In this document: positions 11,405 to 24,200 of the stretch, piece by piece | Layout: every line of letters starts with the position of its first letter | Numbering within the stretch: the first letter of the stretch is position 1 | Assembly (NCBI RefSeq): GCF_030463565.1 | Contig: NC_134675.1 | Location: forward strand, 10,003,862-10,067,861 | DNA: 64,000 nucleotides | Direction: 5' to 3' | Source: Pelecanus crispus | Taxonomy: Eukaryota > Chordata > Aves > Pelecaniformes > Pelecanidae | Notes under the pieces: model-generated | Database searches by the model: none | Seen by the model: the letters and a program-made list of their open reading frames with translations, nothing else | What the model was told of the DNA's origin: nothing | Program-made: the position numbers and the translations under genes

Positions 11405-13641
11405 GAGAAGTTAGTGATCATGGGGGGAAAAAAAAAAATCTCTCTTACTGGAAGAATTGCCAGGATTAGCTGTGTTAGAGTACTGTAAAAGCACTGATAT
11501 GTTTATTCACAACCATCAATACAACAACCAGTGAGACAAGAGATGCATTACCGGAACAACTAGTCAAATTACTGGTTACAGCTCCTGGATCCATTTGTCC
11601 TAGGAATTGGGAGATTTGACACTTCCAATCCACTGCTACTAGAGAATGTGCCCATGGAGAAACAAAACTAGACTGAAAAATACCCCAAAACATGTCTTTG
11701 AAAGGTGACTTCCAACAACACAGAAACCAGAAGCATAAACAAATTACTTGTTCTTTTAAGATTACAACTGGCCTTTTAAACCTTTATACTTATTGAATAA
11801 GCCATGATAGAAACAGTAGGTCCTCTGATCCTCTGGAAATAGGCTATTTGGCAGACTGAGTTTGAGGTGTCTAGTGACTTTTTCCAAAATAAAAAGTATA
11901 ATGAAGAGTTGCATATAAATATTAGAAACAGAGATGCTTCTTCCTTTCCAGTTTCAGAGGGGAGGAAACTGTAACTTCTTGAAAAAGTCAAAGGGTATTC
12001 TGCACTGCAAATAGGGCTTCTAATCATCGCTTTCATCCTTGACTGACTAAATCAAGACTACTTAGTCTATTATTTAAGCACTCTGATATAAGATTCAGAG
12101 CACTCCGAAGCACATTAGAAGATATTTTCAAACTAACATGACAATTTTCCTTAAAATCTACTTACTAGCAACTCCATGTGTTTTAATTTCAGTTAACCAG
12201 CACACTTCTGCACAATAGCTTTTATTTCTTGCCCCTCTGCTTTGAAATAAGAGCTAGAGGTTTAACAGCTGGATTACAGACAGTCCGAGTAAAACCTTGA
12301 CCCTTATTAGCCCCACCTCTCCATACCAGTTGTAAGAGACAAGTCTTTACTTCTACCATGTCTTCCTTCTCCCATCCCAACAACTCCTCCAAATATGCAG
12401 GCATACACTACACTATTTTTTAATGTTTGGTTTGTCCCTGTTAGTTCATACTGTCAGTCTTTCTGTCTCTCTCTCACATACGCATACAGAAAGTACTTGC
12501 TATTTTAATTCCACATGTTCCCATTGGTGCTGTGTGGCATGAATTTTCCAATGGTTTTTCTTTGCTTTAATCAGTTACATAGCTAGCTTGAGACCAGCTA
12601 TAGTCAAACAGTCTGGTAAACTCCTATCTGTGGGCCACAGCTATGCTTGAAGGTCTCTGCCCCAAATCCAGGCAACATTCAAGTATTTTTCCTTCAGAAG
12701 TTCAGTGCCTTTCTTGCTGTAAAGACGATCTCACATCACTATGCTTTGTGAAGTAAGCCCAGCAACCCAGAGAGAAGATATCCGAAATCTGTCAAGTGTT
12801 CTGCACGTAATCCAGGGCCTCACATTCAGTAAATCACGTCTTATATTCTATATAACACAGTTTTGATGAAACAAATTTCTATGCCAGCCTGCTTCGATAC
12901 AGAAGCGTTCCTACTTCCTTGAGAACATTTGTGTTTGCTCTGCAAGGGAAGTCATTTGCATTCCAACAGAAGTAAAGGTCTGCAAATCTGCTCAGCACCT
13001 GAACAAGTCTGCAGTTGACAATACAGATGGTTTTAATGAGACACAGAACTGGCTACTTGATATAACAGTTAAGTAAGGGACCTGACAAGACTTAACAAGA
13101 AGCAATAAGAGCAACCACCAAGCTCTTCTCTCCAGAATTCGTTTCTCTGCAAAAAGGAAACACACACAGTTTCGGAGACAAAGAGGGAGAACAGAGCAAG
13201 ATCTGCAATAGTGTTGCACACTGAATGAGGGCTGAATGACTATTAAGTGAATGAAGGCCTCTATGTACCTTGCAAGGATGCTCTCAACAGGGAATCAAAG
13301 AGACCATTAAGACTTGCCAAGGTCACAGATCCATGTTTAAACATTATGGGTCAAGACATTAAGTTTGGATGTTGCATTTTCTGTCCTGTCACTCCCATCT
13401 AATCCACAGGCCAGACCAGTAAAACCAGAGATGGGATCTGCTCCTACCTCAGTCCAACACCCCAGTAGTGATGGATACTTAACACTTCACTGAAAAGGGA
13501 GATAAAGCAAATTTTGCTGCAGAGCTTTCTCTGTTTAAGTTTTCAAGGCAACCATTTCACTATGGAATGCTTTTTGCCCTTCCAAACAAGTTTACTGTGT
13601 GTTATATGCATACACATACATATAATACTTTCTCTACTTTC
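11405..13641 (-). other. RGMB: RGMB intron 2, 3' part, no repeat recognised
   Basis: About 2.2 kb of intron with a second A-run near 11425. No gene or element seen. Confidence 0.4.
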
Positions 13642-13964
13642 TTAAAGGGGGCTTATAAGAAAGATGGGGACAGACTTTTTAATAGAGCCTGCAGCAATAG
13701 GACAAGGGGTAATGGTTTTAAACTAAAAGAGAGTAGATTTAGACTAGATATAAGGAAAAATGTTTTTACGATGATGATGGTGAAACACTGGAACAGATTG
13801 CCCAGAAAGGTTGTAGAAGCCCCATCCCTGGAAGCATCCAAGGTCAGGCTGGACAGGGCTTTGAGCAACCTGATCTAGTTGAAGATGTCCCTGCTCACTG
13901 CAGGGGGGGTTGGACTAGATGACCTTTAAAGGTCCCTTCCAACCCAAACTATTCTATGATTCTG
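13642..13964 (+). mobile_element. CR1 LINE tail (CR1-2) in RGMB intron 2
   Basis: Starts AAAGGGGGCTTATAAGAAAG and ends TTCTATGATTCTG. The encoded C-terminal ORF2 fragment includes [17 protein letters not shown]. It is the same subfamily as the end of CR1-8, where the starting block recurs near 43660, and differs from the CR1-1/CR1-9 subfamily. It is antisense to RGMB. Confidence 0.92.
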
Positions 13965-14689
13965 TAATCTGGCTGGATTGTAAAAACACCCACACAGCTG
14001 CTTACATGTCACTGTTTACATACTAGAAACTAGCTGCCCTTTCTAAACCTAGGAAAGAAAAACCCAAATACCAGAACACCTTCAGACAAAGAAAAAGCTT
14101 TTTAAAAAATATCAGTATCTGAGCCTTGTACTCTGGGCACATACAGAGCACTTAAACTACTGCAAATGAGGAAGCCTAAAGGACTAATATAAGGCTGTTG
14201 CAGAGACTTAACTCAGGGTATACTATACAAACCTCAGTTACATTAAGGTTACTAAAGAAAAAACAAAACAAAACCAAACAAAACCCACATATTCAAGATG
14301 CACTTAAACATTTCATTTTGGACCAAATCTTTCCATTCCTACAGAAAGATGCGAATAACATCATCCTCACTGTGTCTGCCAAGCATAAAGATTACTTAAA
14401 CCCCATCTTACTCCCCCTTTCAAAGATGGTGTTAATGAACACGTAACTTCTGAAGCTGCCCAAGTGAAGTTTCTAGAAGACTGGGGAGGGAGAGAGTAAC
14501 CAGCAGTCCTGTGAGGAAGTGATGGACAGAATCGCTGAGCAAAGGGCATAAGGTGGAGTGATGGGAAGGGATCACAAAGTCAACAAAAAGGGCCACCTCC
14601 AGCACCTGCATGTAAGAAAAGAGTGCCTACAAGGCACCATTATGGAGAAATCCCCCAAACCCTCTCCAGGAACTCAACATGCCGGGGTG
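13965..14689 (-). other. RGMB: RGMB intron 2, no repeat recognised
   Basis: About 0.7 kb between CR1-2 and CR1-3. It contains an AAACAAAACC-type run near 14260. Nothing else seen. Confidence 0.35.
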
Positions 14690-15990
14690 CCTCTCTGAAG
14701 TGCCTGTAGCATAGGGAATAAACATGATGAGTTAAGAGATCTGCATGCAGTTGCAGGGCTATGCTCTTGTTGGGGTCACTGAGACATGGTGTGATGGCTC
14801 CCATGACTGGAGTGTTGCAATGGAGGGATACAGGCTCTTTAGGAAGGACAGGCCAGGAAGATGAGGAGGGGGAGTGGCCCTTTTATGTGAGAGAACAGCT
14901 GGAATGCATGGAGCCCTGCCTGGGGATGGCTGATGAGCCAACTGAGAGCTTATGGGGTAAGGACTGAAGAGAAGACAGGTAAGGGTGGCATTGTAGTGGG
15001 TGTCTGCTATAGGCCACCTGACCAGGAAGACCAAGCAGATGAGGCCCTCTACGGACAGATAGGAGCAGCCTTGTGTTCACAGGCCCTGGCCCTCATGGGG
15101 GAATTCAACCACCCCGATATCCATAGGAGGGACAACACAGCAGGGCATAAGCAATCTAGGAGGTTCCTGGAGAGCAGACAACAACTTCCTCACCAAAGTG
15201 ATACAGGAGCCAATGAGGAGAGGTGCTCTGCTGGACCTCCTACTGACCAACAAGGAGGGGCTCATTGGGGATGTGAAGGTCAAAGGCAGCCTTGGCTGCA
15301 GTGACCATGAGATGGTGGAGTTCAGGATCCTGAGGGGAAGGAGGGAGGAGAGCAGAAAGCAAGCTCATAGCCCTGGATTTGAGGAGAGCTGACTCTGGCC
15401 TCTTCAGGGATCTGCTTGGAAGAGTCCCTTGGGATAGGTCCCTGGAGGGAAGAGGGGTCCGAGAAAACTTTTTGATACTCAAGGATCACCTCCTCCAAGC
15501 TCAGGAGAGTTCCATCCCAACAAGTGGGAAGTCAGGGAAAAATGCCAGGTCTGCATGGATGAACAAGGAAAGCCTGGCAAAACTCAAACACAAAAAGGAA
15601 GCATACAGAGGGTAGAAGCAAGGATGGATAACCTGGGAGGAATATGGAGACATTGTCCAAGCATGCAGGAATGAGGTTAGGAAAGCTAAAGCCCACATGG
15701 AATTGAATCTGTCCAGGGATGACAAAGACAAAAAGAAGGGCTTCTACAAGTACATGGGAGATTCCATCTGAACATAAGGAAAAACTTTTTTTTTTTTTTT
15801 TTTTGACTGTGAGGATGACCAAGCACTGGAACAGGTTGCCCAGAGAGCTTGTGGAGCCTCCCTCCTTGGAGATATTCAAAAGCCATCTGGACATGGTCCT
15901 GGGCAACTGGCTCTAGGTAACCTTGTTTGAGCATGGGGGGTAGATCAGATGACTTGCAGATGTCCCTTCCAACCTCAACCATTCTGTGAT
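14690..15990 (+). mobile_element. CR1 LINE with endonuclease fragment, internally deleted (CR1-3)
   Basis: From about 14745 the sequence parallels the CR1 ORF2 endonuclease, broken by frameshifts. The recognisable motif GVCYRPPD is at about 14999. The catalytic SDH motif (LGCSDHEMVEF) is intact near 15292-15324. After about 15770 it jumps directly to the 3' end, so the whole reverse transcriptase is missing. The junction carries a 20-base T run (about 15787-15804). The tail ends TTCTGTGATAAT. The 5' limit is approximate. Confidence 0.85.
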
Positions 15991-16143
15991 AATACATCTC
16001 TAGAAGGTGCATGGCTGGTGTGCCTTAAATACAATACTTGTAACTCTGCATTCTCTCGCTATTCTGCAAGCACTATAATGTAATTACAGTGCTGTAGGTC
16101 TGTAGTTAGTAGGTGCTATTTTACCATAGATTCTACAACTTTG

Positions 16144-16730
16144 TGTGGTAGATTGACCCTGGCCAGCAACTAAGCACCCACCCGCTGCTCGCTCACTTTC
16201 CCCCCCACTGCAGGAGGATGGGGGAAGAGAATGGGAAAAGCAAGAAAAATGCATGAGTTGAGATAAAGACAATTTAATAAGGGAACACCACACCCACAGA
16301 AAAAAAAAAAACAAACCCAAACACAACAAAACCAAGTAATGCAAAGGCAATCACTCACCACCTCCCAGAAGCAGACTGATGCTCAGCCCATCTCTGAGCA
16401 ACAGCTACTTTGGAAAAACTACCTCCCAGGTTTTTTTTCCTGAGTATTATGTCATATGGTATGGAGTATCCCTTTGGTCAGTTTGGGTCAGCCATCCAGG
16501 TTGTGTCCCCTCCCACGTTCTTGCCCACCCCCAGTCTGCTAACTTGGGGGGGGGGGGGGGGAAAGACAGGCACACACAGAGCAAGAAACAGAGAAAGCCT
16601 TGAGCTAAGTACTGTTGTGCTGTTCAACACCAGTCAAAACACTGGTGTGTTATCAACACTTTTGGTCACAAATTGAAACAGCACAGCTGCTATGAAGAAA
16701 ATTAACTCCATCCCAATGAAACCCAGTACA
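16144..16730 (-). mobile_element. Solo LTR, family E (copy E1) in RGMB intron 2
   Basis: Minus-strand LTR, TGTACTGGGTTT... to ...TCTACCACA, in the same orientation as RGMB. Flanks CTTTG (16139-16143) and CTTCA (16731-16735) may be a duplication that has gained two transitions. It contains a G/C run of about 15 at 16548-16562. An LTR in gene orientation could supply a cryptic poly(A) site, but I see no direct evidence of use. Confidence 0.8.
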
Positions 16731-17222
16731 CTTCATATCCTTGAATTTCCCACATTTGCAGTAAAGTGACAGTGTTCTTTAAGACAGAAATTTTCATCAG
16801 GTTATTCGTAATTATATTGTTTATTAAGTTTTGTTAGCTTTCCTGCTATAAAGTACTAATAGCTGAAAAAATGCCACAAGAATCAAGAGACTTAATATGC
16901 TGTTCTTAAGCATGAGAAGAGCACATTTTTCAATGCAAAAAATTAAACATTTTCTATTTTGCAGTTGTAACACCAACCAGAGCATCACCACAAACTGATG
17001 AATTCTCATTCCCATAGGAACCCAGACTTGCTTAGGTAAATGACTCTAAGAATGGGAGTCAGTAAACTGGATTAGTTCTAAGAGCAGGGAAAGAGGCAAA
17101 CATTTCATCAGCTTTTTTTTTTTTTAAAACCTTGGTGAATAGCTACTGTAAAAGAAAGCATCTGCAACTCTACCAAGTTAATATTCCTTCAGTTACTACA
17201 GTTTTGAAAAAATGCTTCACTG
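16731..17222 (-). other. RGMB: RGMB intron 2, no repeat recognised
   Basis: Unique-looking AT-rich sequence. Nothing recognised. Confidence 0.35.
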
Positions 17223-17719
17223 TGATGCCTGATTGTTGAAGGAATGTACTAAAGAGGAGCAGAAGGCCAAGAGATCTCTAAAACAACGAACATATATCCT
17301 TGAGTGTCAAAACTCCCCTCTACTCCTCTTTTACTAGTCAGCAAGATCCACTAACTGGTGTCCCCCAAGTGAACCAGCTCATTATAATATGAAAACCACA
17401 CCTCTGTTGGAAGAGCTACCCACCTCCAAAGGGAGACCCCTACCCACTGAGCATGCATACTGATTTTAAAGGGAGCTCTGTCTTTAAATTGAAGCAAAAG
17501 TAGAAATAACCAATGACTAACAAGTAGGTGTTAACAGTAGGCGTAGTGACTTTGTTTAATTGTATAAATATGTGAAGCAAGGATAACAGGGTGTGCTAGC
17601 TTTGTGGAATTACCACCCAACACCCATCTCTGCACAGAAATGGAATAAAGCAACTATCTCGACTCAGTGTGTGAATTGGTTCTTGCACACCAGGTAAAGA
17701 ATCCATCTTTGGGACAACA
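17223..17719 (+). mobile_element. Solo LTR, family F (copy F1) in RGMB intron 2
   Basis: TGATGCCTGATT... to ...GGGACAACA, flanked by the 4-bp direct repeat ACTG (17219-17222 and 17720-17723). TATAAATA near 17563 and AATAAA at 17644-17649 are spaced as U3/R signals. The family occurs once in the window. The 4-bp duplication suggests a class I (gammaretrovirus-like) element. It is antisense to RGMB. Confidence 0.75.
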
Positions 17720-17723
17720 ACTG

Positions 17724-18943
17724 TAGCACAGTTGTTTCTCTAGTCTGCATTCATTCATTTTGTCATCAAGTATTTTATTATTTTGTAGATTGCATTCTAC
17801 TATTTTCACTCATTGTGCCTTTAGAATACACACAGACTATTAAAGTCTTCATCTGTTTTGAATTAGTACAAGGCTGTGCATACAGTTGTTTTTTTTATAG
17901 GGTCTTGTGATCAAGATCACATCCCAACATTTAATTGGCCCCTGCTTCTGTTTCCATTTCCCCCCCTTCATGGAACTCCACTAGGGAAAGAGGGAGCAAG
18001 CAGGGGAAAGAGCAGAAGAAAGAAAAAACAGTTCAGAGCTACAGAAATAAATCCTGTTTTCAGCACACAAATTCACATATATATTGCATGTCCTTGGTGA
18101 CTTTTAGAAAGTCTGAAATAGCAGCTTTCCTCATGGATTAGTTTGAGGAAGTAAGCAATATAACAATTTGGCACATTTGCACTATACCACTCCATCTATT
18201 ATCAATGGACAGTACTGCTATCTAAAACATCAATGTCTCTGTTAAATGTTTCTTTTCCTTCTGCCCAAGCTACTCTGGCTCTGCTTATTAATTTTTAAAT
18301 ATTTCTTTCCTTGCCCAGTCTAGCCCAGCCATAACAATAAGATGCAAATTCAACTCCCATATCTAGAAATGCAACTTCGGATGCCCAAGTCTTTTATACC
18401 TACTGCAGGCAAAATTCCTGAGGAGAGAGTTCAGGCAAAACCTGCCTAGAATTAGGCTAGACTTCATACAGGTGTTAGAAAACACAAACATGACAGTACC
18501 ACATGCAAGAAGGTGACACTACTTACTGGACAGTGAATCAGGAAAAATGTGAGTTCTGTTGTGGGGTTGGGTTTGTTTGGGGTTTTTTTTGAGGGGGTGT
18601 TTTGTTGTTTTGCTTTGTTTTCCTTTTACTTAAGGAAAAAAAAAACCACATCAAAAGAAAGAAGGTTTCTATTATGTTTGGAAAGATTTTGATTTTGCCC
18701 AGTTTCACTCACAATTTTAGTGGAATAGCCCCAGGTCCACGTCCCTCCCCATATATTTGTCTTAACCAGATTGTACTTTCAGGCAAGGAGCACACATTCA
18801 TGCAGAACCTATCTCAATACCACTGAGGACTCAAGGTACTACTAAAATTCAGACCCACCCCTTCCTCCTCAATTACTACTCCCAGCACATATGCCACAAC
18901 ACCTGTCTTCGAAAGGTTACAGTCAGCATTCTTTCTGTTAAGA
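17724..18943 (-). other. RGMB: RGMB intron 2, no repeat recognised
   Basis: About 1.2 kb with T/G-rich runs near 18580. No coding frame or element called. Confidence 0.35.
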
Positions 18944-18953
18944 AAAAAAGGAG

Positions 18954-19444
18954 GGTAACTGTCATAGGTGATTCCCTCCTGTGGGGAACAGAGGGCCCAA
19001 TCTGCCGTCCAGACCCATCCCACAGGGAAGTCTGCCCAGGTTAGGGACATTACTAAGAAACTCCCCGATCTGGTACAGGCCTCTGATTATTACCCGCTGT
19101 TGGTTATGCAGGTTGGCAGTGATGAAGTTGCAGAGAGAAGTCCTAAAGTGATCAAAAGGCACTTCAGGGCACTGGGGCGATTGGCTGCAGGATCAGGAGC
19201 ACAGGTAGTGTTTTCCTCAATCCTGTCAGTGGCAGGGAAGAATGCTGAAAGGAACAGGAAAGCTCAGCTGATTAACAGGTGGCTCAGAGGCTGATGCCAT
19301 CAGTAGAATTTTGGTTTTTTTGATCATGGGGAGGTTTACACAGCACCAGGCCTGCTGGCAGCAGATGGAGATCAGCTGTCTCCAAAGGGGAAAAGGATCC
19401 TCGCCCATGAGTTGGTGGGACTCATTGAGAGGGCTTTAAACTAG
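18954..19444 (+). pseudogene. CR1 ORF1 C-terminal part, SGNH-hydrolase-like, broken
   Basis: The first frame gives VTVIGDSLL, with the GDS of the SGNH nucleophile block. The frame shifts near 19035, and the continuation gives VRDITKKLPDL, VQVGSDE-like and FFDHGEVYTAPGLLAADG stretches typical of avian CR1 ORF1. The catalytic block near the end reads DQLS where the family usually has a histidine, and in-frame stops occur near 19294. In the family this domain is thought to be an esterase. This copy is dead. Confidence 0.75.
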
Positions 19445-19550
19445 GTTTGAAGGGGGAAGGGGATATAAACGGGCCCGCTAGAGAGGAGCCAGAGGGTGAC
19501 ATGGCAATGTTGGGGGTGAAATCAAGAGCATCTCCACCAATGCACGTAGC

Positions 19551-20261
19551 ATGGGCAACAAACAGGAGGAGCTGGAAGCCCTTGTGCAGCAGGATGGCTA
19601 TGACATAGTCGCCATCACAGAAACGTGGTGGGACGACTCTCATGACTGGAGTGCTGCACTGGAGGGCTATAAGCTCTTCAGAAGGGACAGGCAAGGAAGG
19701 AGAGGTGGTAGGGTGGCTCTGTATGTTAGGGAGGGTTTCGGTTGTACAGAGCTCAACAACTGTGATGCTAAGGTTGAGTGCTTCTGGGTAAGGATGAGGG
19801 GGAAGGCCAGCAAGGCAGACGTCCTGTTAGGAGTCTGCTATAGACCACCCAGCCAGGATGTAGAGGTAGATGAGGCGTTCTATAAGCAGCTGGCAGAAGT
19901 CTCGCAATCGCTACCCCTTGTTCTTGTGGGGGACTTCAACTTGCCAGACATCTGCTGGAAATACAACACAGCAGAGAGGCAACAGTCTCAGAAGTTCCTA
20001 GAGTGTGTGGAGGATAACTTCCTGATGCAGCTGGTAAATGAGCCTACCAGGGGAGGTGCCTCACCTGACCTGCTGTTTACAAACACAGAAGGACTCATGG
20101 GAGATATCATGGTCAGTGGCCATCTTGGGCTTAGCAACCATGCTGTGATAGAGTTTTCGATTCTTGGTGAAGTAAGGAAGAGGGCCAGCAAAACCACTAC
20201 CATGGACTTCCAGAGGGCAGACTTTGGCCTGTTCAGGACACTGGTTGGGAAAATCCCTTAG
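19551..20261 (+). pseudogene. CR1 ORF2 APE-type endonuclease domain
   Basis: An open frame of 236 codons covering the apurinic-like endonuclease that nicks target DNA for LINE insertion. Visible motifs: ITETWWD (residues 22-28, catalytic Glu24), GVCYRPPS (94-101), GDFNLPD (127-133) and SNHAVIEF (195-202). The last is normally SDH; the Asp-to-Asn change at residue 196 should remove activity. CR1-3 keeps SDH at the same place. The frame ends at a stop before the RT, and the RT fragment is in another frame. Confidence 0.85.
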
Positions 20262-20479
20262 GAAGCAGTCCTGAAGGGCAAAGGGGTCCAGGAAGGCTGG
20301 GCCTTCTTCAAGAAGGAAGTCTTAAGGGCACAGGAGCGGGCTGTCCCCATGTGCCATAAGACCAACCGGCAGGGAAGACGACCGGCCTGGCTGAACAGGG
20401 AGCTTTTTCTGGGACTCAGGGGAAAAAAGGAGAGTTTACCACCTTTGGAAGAAAGGTGGGTGGCTGGGTGGCCAAGCCC

Positions 20480-21239
20480 AGAGAGTTGTGGTGAATGGAG
20501 TTAAATCCAGTTAGTGGTGTTCCCCAGGGCTCTGTTTTGGGGCCAGTCTTGTTTAATATCTTTATCAATGATCTGGATGAGGGGATTGAGTGCGCCCTCA
20601 GTAAGTCGGCAGATGACACCAAACTGGGTGGGAGTGTCAATCTGCTCAAGGGTAGGATGGCCCTGCAGAGGGACCTGGACAGGCTGGACCGATGGGCCGA
20701 GGCCAACTGTATGAGGTTCAACAAGGCCAAGTGCCGGGTCCTGCACTTGGGTCACAACAACCCCATGCAAGGCTACAGGCTTGGGGAAGAGTGGCTGGAA
20801 AGCTGCCTGGCCGAAAAGGACCTGGGGGTGTTGGTAGATAGCCAGCTGAACATGAGCCAGCAGTGTGCCCAGGTGGCCAAGAAGGCCAACAGCATCCTGG
20901 CTTGTATCAGGAATAGTGTGGCCAGCAGGAGCAGGGAGGTGACTGTCCCCCTGTATTCAGCGCTGGGGAGGCCGCACCTGGAATACTGTGTCCAGTTTTG
21001 GGCCCCTCAATACAAGAAAGACATTGAGGTGCTGGAGCGTGTCCAGAGAAGGGCAACGAAGCTGGTGAAGGGTCTGGAGCACAGGCCTTATGAGGAGCGG
21101 CTGAGGGAGCTGGGGTTGTTTAGCCTAGAGAAGAGGAGGCTGAGGGGAGACCTTATCGCTCTCTACAACTGCCTGAAAGGAGGTTGTAGTGAGGTGGGGG
21201 TTGGTCTCTTCTCCCATGTAGTTAGCGATAGGACAAGAG
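20480..21239 (+). pseudogene. CR1 ORF2 reverse transcriptase, C-terminal part
   Basis: Open from 20495 past the end of the element. Contains motif B ([12 protein letters not shown]) and the catalytic box SADDTKL (residues 38-44 of the open frame), then the thumb and C-terminal region. The N-terminal RT, including the first catalytic aspartate, is deleted. The residue before ADD is Ser, as in CR1-9, where CR1-6 has Phe. Confidence 0.85.
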
Positions 21240-24200
21240 ACTGCTTCAATGATGCTGCTGATGCCAAGTTCTTGGAAGCAAGAACTGCTGGGGGTGTTAC
21301 AAAACTACATACAGTAATCCCTCATCAGCCTGCTGGTCACCTACAGAAGCACCACAGGACACTTCACCATGTGACACCCTGCCTCCTGACCAACATCAGC
21401 AGTGTCAGCAGGATGTTTGTTTTTTTTAATAATGCATTGTCAGACTCCATTACTGTTCAGACCACACCATGACAAGTTATCATCTCGTGTCAGAGAAGAA
21501 AATAGGAAGGAAATGTATGCGAATTCCATGCACAGAGAAATAAAGAGGAAATCAATCGGGGGGGGGGGGGGGGGGGGAGAGTTCAGCATTAGAAGACTTC
21601 CAAAAGAGAAACTCAACATCAGTCAGGAAAGTACTTCTCAGATGTGGTTAAGCAAGAAGGTCACTGTTTATAAGTAACTCCAGAAATACCTAGCATCTAT
21701 TATTGATTATCTTTAAAACTACTCAGAACTTCATAATAATTAAGTGTCCTTTAATCAATTGGAACAGTAGCTTAAAATATTCCACCTCCTTTTTTTTCCA
21801 GGCGGACAGTCCAAGGAGAAGGGCTCTTCTCCCCCGTAGTGAGTCTGTAAAACATATATGGTAACAGGCAGGTAAAGCCTGTTTAAGACACACAACATTA
21901 AACTCACATCTCCACATCTGATAAAAACACTGCCACCTTTATTTATAACTTTATTCTCCTTCCTTCTGTCCCCAAGAAACCCCCAGAGGCTTTAAAGACA
22001 GTCGGATAGATACTGCTGAGTACGTGTGCATGCTCTTGCCTCCTTTCCACCCCCCAAATTAAGTTATTCAAGACAAACTTCTGCAACAGTTCTCCAGCAG
22101 CCTCAGAGACAGAAAAACTGTTTAGTGCCTGATAAACTGCCATAGCTTGTCCTACAAAACAACCTCTAGTACAGTCAGGCTGTCCTGAACACCAGGAAAC
22201 AGGATTGTTTATCTTTACGCCAACGAAGTCGGCAAATCATCAAAATCAGTACATTGCCTGCGCCCAGTAAGATATTGGTAGTTTTGCTGCATGTCCTGTT
22301 GTTCTTATGAGACTGTCTGGAACAACATGGCACATCGGTGTAATCTAGCATAGCTTTGCACATACTAAACGTGTTCATGACAATTAAATGAGCTTTCCTT
22401 ATGGAGGAGAGAACTGTGAAAATGCTGAAGGCACAAGCACAGAGCTGAGGTCACATCAGAGAAATGCAGACCTTAATTTTAGACAAGTCTGAGCTCGAAA
22501 ACCAAATACAAGACCAAAGAGAGCTTATTTGCATCTTTTGCCCAGTACACAGGAATTCTATTAGAAGAGAAAAATACAGCTTCCAGCAGAAAGTATCTTC
22601 TGCTACAGCCTCTGCCCAAGGAGCTAGCCTCAAAGTTACATTCACAACCTGTCTTCCATCTAGCCAGGACGGTGCTGACATCCCCTTCTCCAGAACTTCT
22701 ATATCATCCATTTTAAAACAAACAAAAAGCCTACTTGTTTTCATCATATTATGAACTAACCATCAGTTGGTTATGATCAAAAGGTAATTAAGAACTTTAA
22801 ATTAAGACTGAAGTACCAGTTGGCCCCCAACCACTCTGGGTTATGAAATACGTGTATTATTTCTCCCACCCTTGACTTTTATGAAGACAAGCAATCAGGA
22901 AAATACAGATATATAATAGATAAAAGACATCGGAGGTAGATTTTTAAAGTTGAAATACACTGAAGAGATCCTAAGGCAAAACCTGTCATATTTAACCCCA
23001 AGAGGTTCCAGTCTGCCCTAGCTCCAGATTGAATACTGCTCACAGGGGAGATTCAACAACTGCCTATCTGGAGAATAAATTATAAGTCATCTAGTTTAGG
23101 CACAGGCAGGTGGCTTTTGACATGAGAACAGAGCCACTGTCTTAAAGGCACAGGTAGGCCTCTGCCTTTTAGAAATATCCCAAATCCACAGAAAGTGCTT
23201 CAGCATCTACATTTTCAAACTGTCTACAGCTATCTGCTGAACCACTTGACCAGTTTATGCCCAAGCACAGCACTAACTTGCACAGGCCAGACTGCTGCTT
23301 TCTCCTCCCCACTCTTCAATAATAGGAAAAAAACCCACTGCATTATAAGACATTATCAGCTCCACCTCACAGACAAAGCAGCTTTTGACTGAAGTCCTTC
23401 AACAAAGCAGTAACATGTACCTCTTCTAAAAAATAAAGCCAAGTTCATCTTTACCTTGGGCAGGAAGTCTATAAAGATGAAAAAATTAAATCACACATGG
23501 TCAGTGTTCTGATGCTCCTGCTTTTAAGCAGCTGAATGATAACTGGAAAACAAGTGTTATAATATTAAATATTTAAAGGAAAGTAAGTACAGGCTGTTCA
23601 GTCCAGTGATCTCCTCCTACAAAAAAAAAAAAAACAAACCCAGAAATCGGACTGCAAAAGAGATATCTAAGCATTTTGACTCTGGGGAAAAAGAGCACTT
23701 ACCCAATGTTTCACTACACTGCTAATACAACCTATTCCCAGGTTCAAAACTTTTTGACCAATAAACCCACTACAGTAAAAGCTCTGTGTTTTCCACTGCC
23801 TGATTGTTTTTCCTTCTCTGCCCTCCCTTTCACTCTCAAGCAACCCACTACAAGACACCCAGATAAGAGAAGTTCCCCGTCTGTTTTCAATTACTGCAAC
23901 CAAGAAGGAAAGTTTTCCATAGAGAAGTACAAGCACCTCTGCCTTATTTGCTACTCAGGGACAACTGTGCTAGTGATATCCAGAACACCTGTCATAGTGA
24001 TGAAAGACAAAGACTTTTTTTGTATGCATGCTTTATTTGGAGGGGAATAAAGAACAAACACCACCACCCCTTCTATTTAAGGCATTCTACAATACCCTTC
24101 CTACCTGCTTCCTCTACAGCCCCCTGTAATAGCCATTAAGCCTCAGAAGATACTCAAGACTGGGGAGCTCTACTTCTGTAGCTGGAGAAATCAGATACAG

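Larger units (their letters stand above)
18944..21239 (+). mobile_element. CR1 LINE with ORF1, endonuclease and RT, 3' end missing (CR1-4)
   Basis: The longest CR1 in the window, about 2.3 kb. It has an ORF1 esterase-like part (18954-19444), the ORF2 endonuclease (19551-20261), a linker, a deletion near 20468, then the middle and end of the reverse transcriptase. It stops abruptly at 21239 within GGACAAGAG, before the usual CR1 3' UTR and tail. CR1 copies normally lack the 5' end, so loss of the 3' end points to a later deletion. It lies in RGMB intron 2, antisense to the gene. Confidence 0.92.

Noticed and set aside
22451-22754. Overlapping frames of about 97 codons on both strands in intron 2
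   Set aside because: Mirror-image openness on both strands and low similarity to anything recognisable suggest chance.
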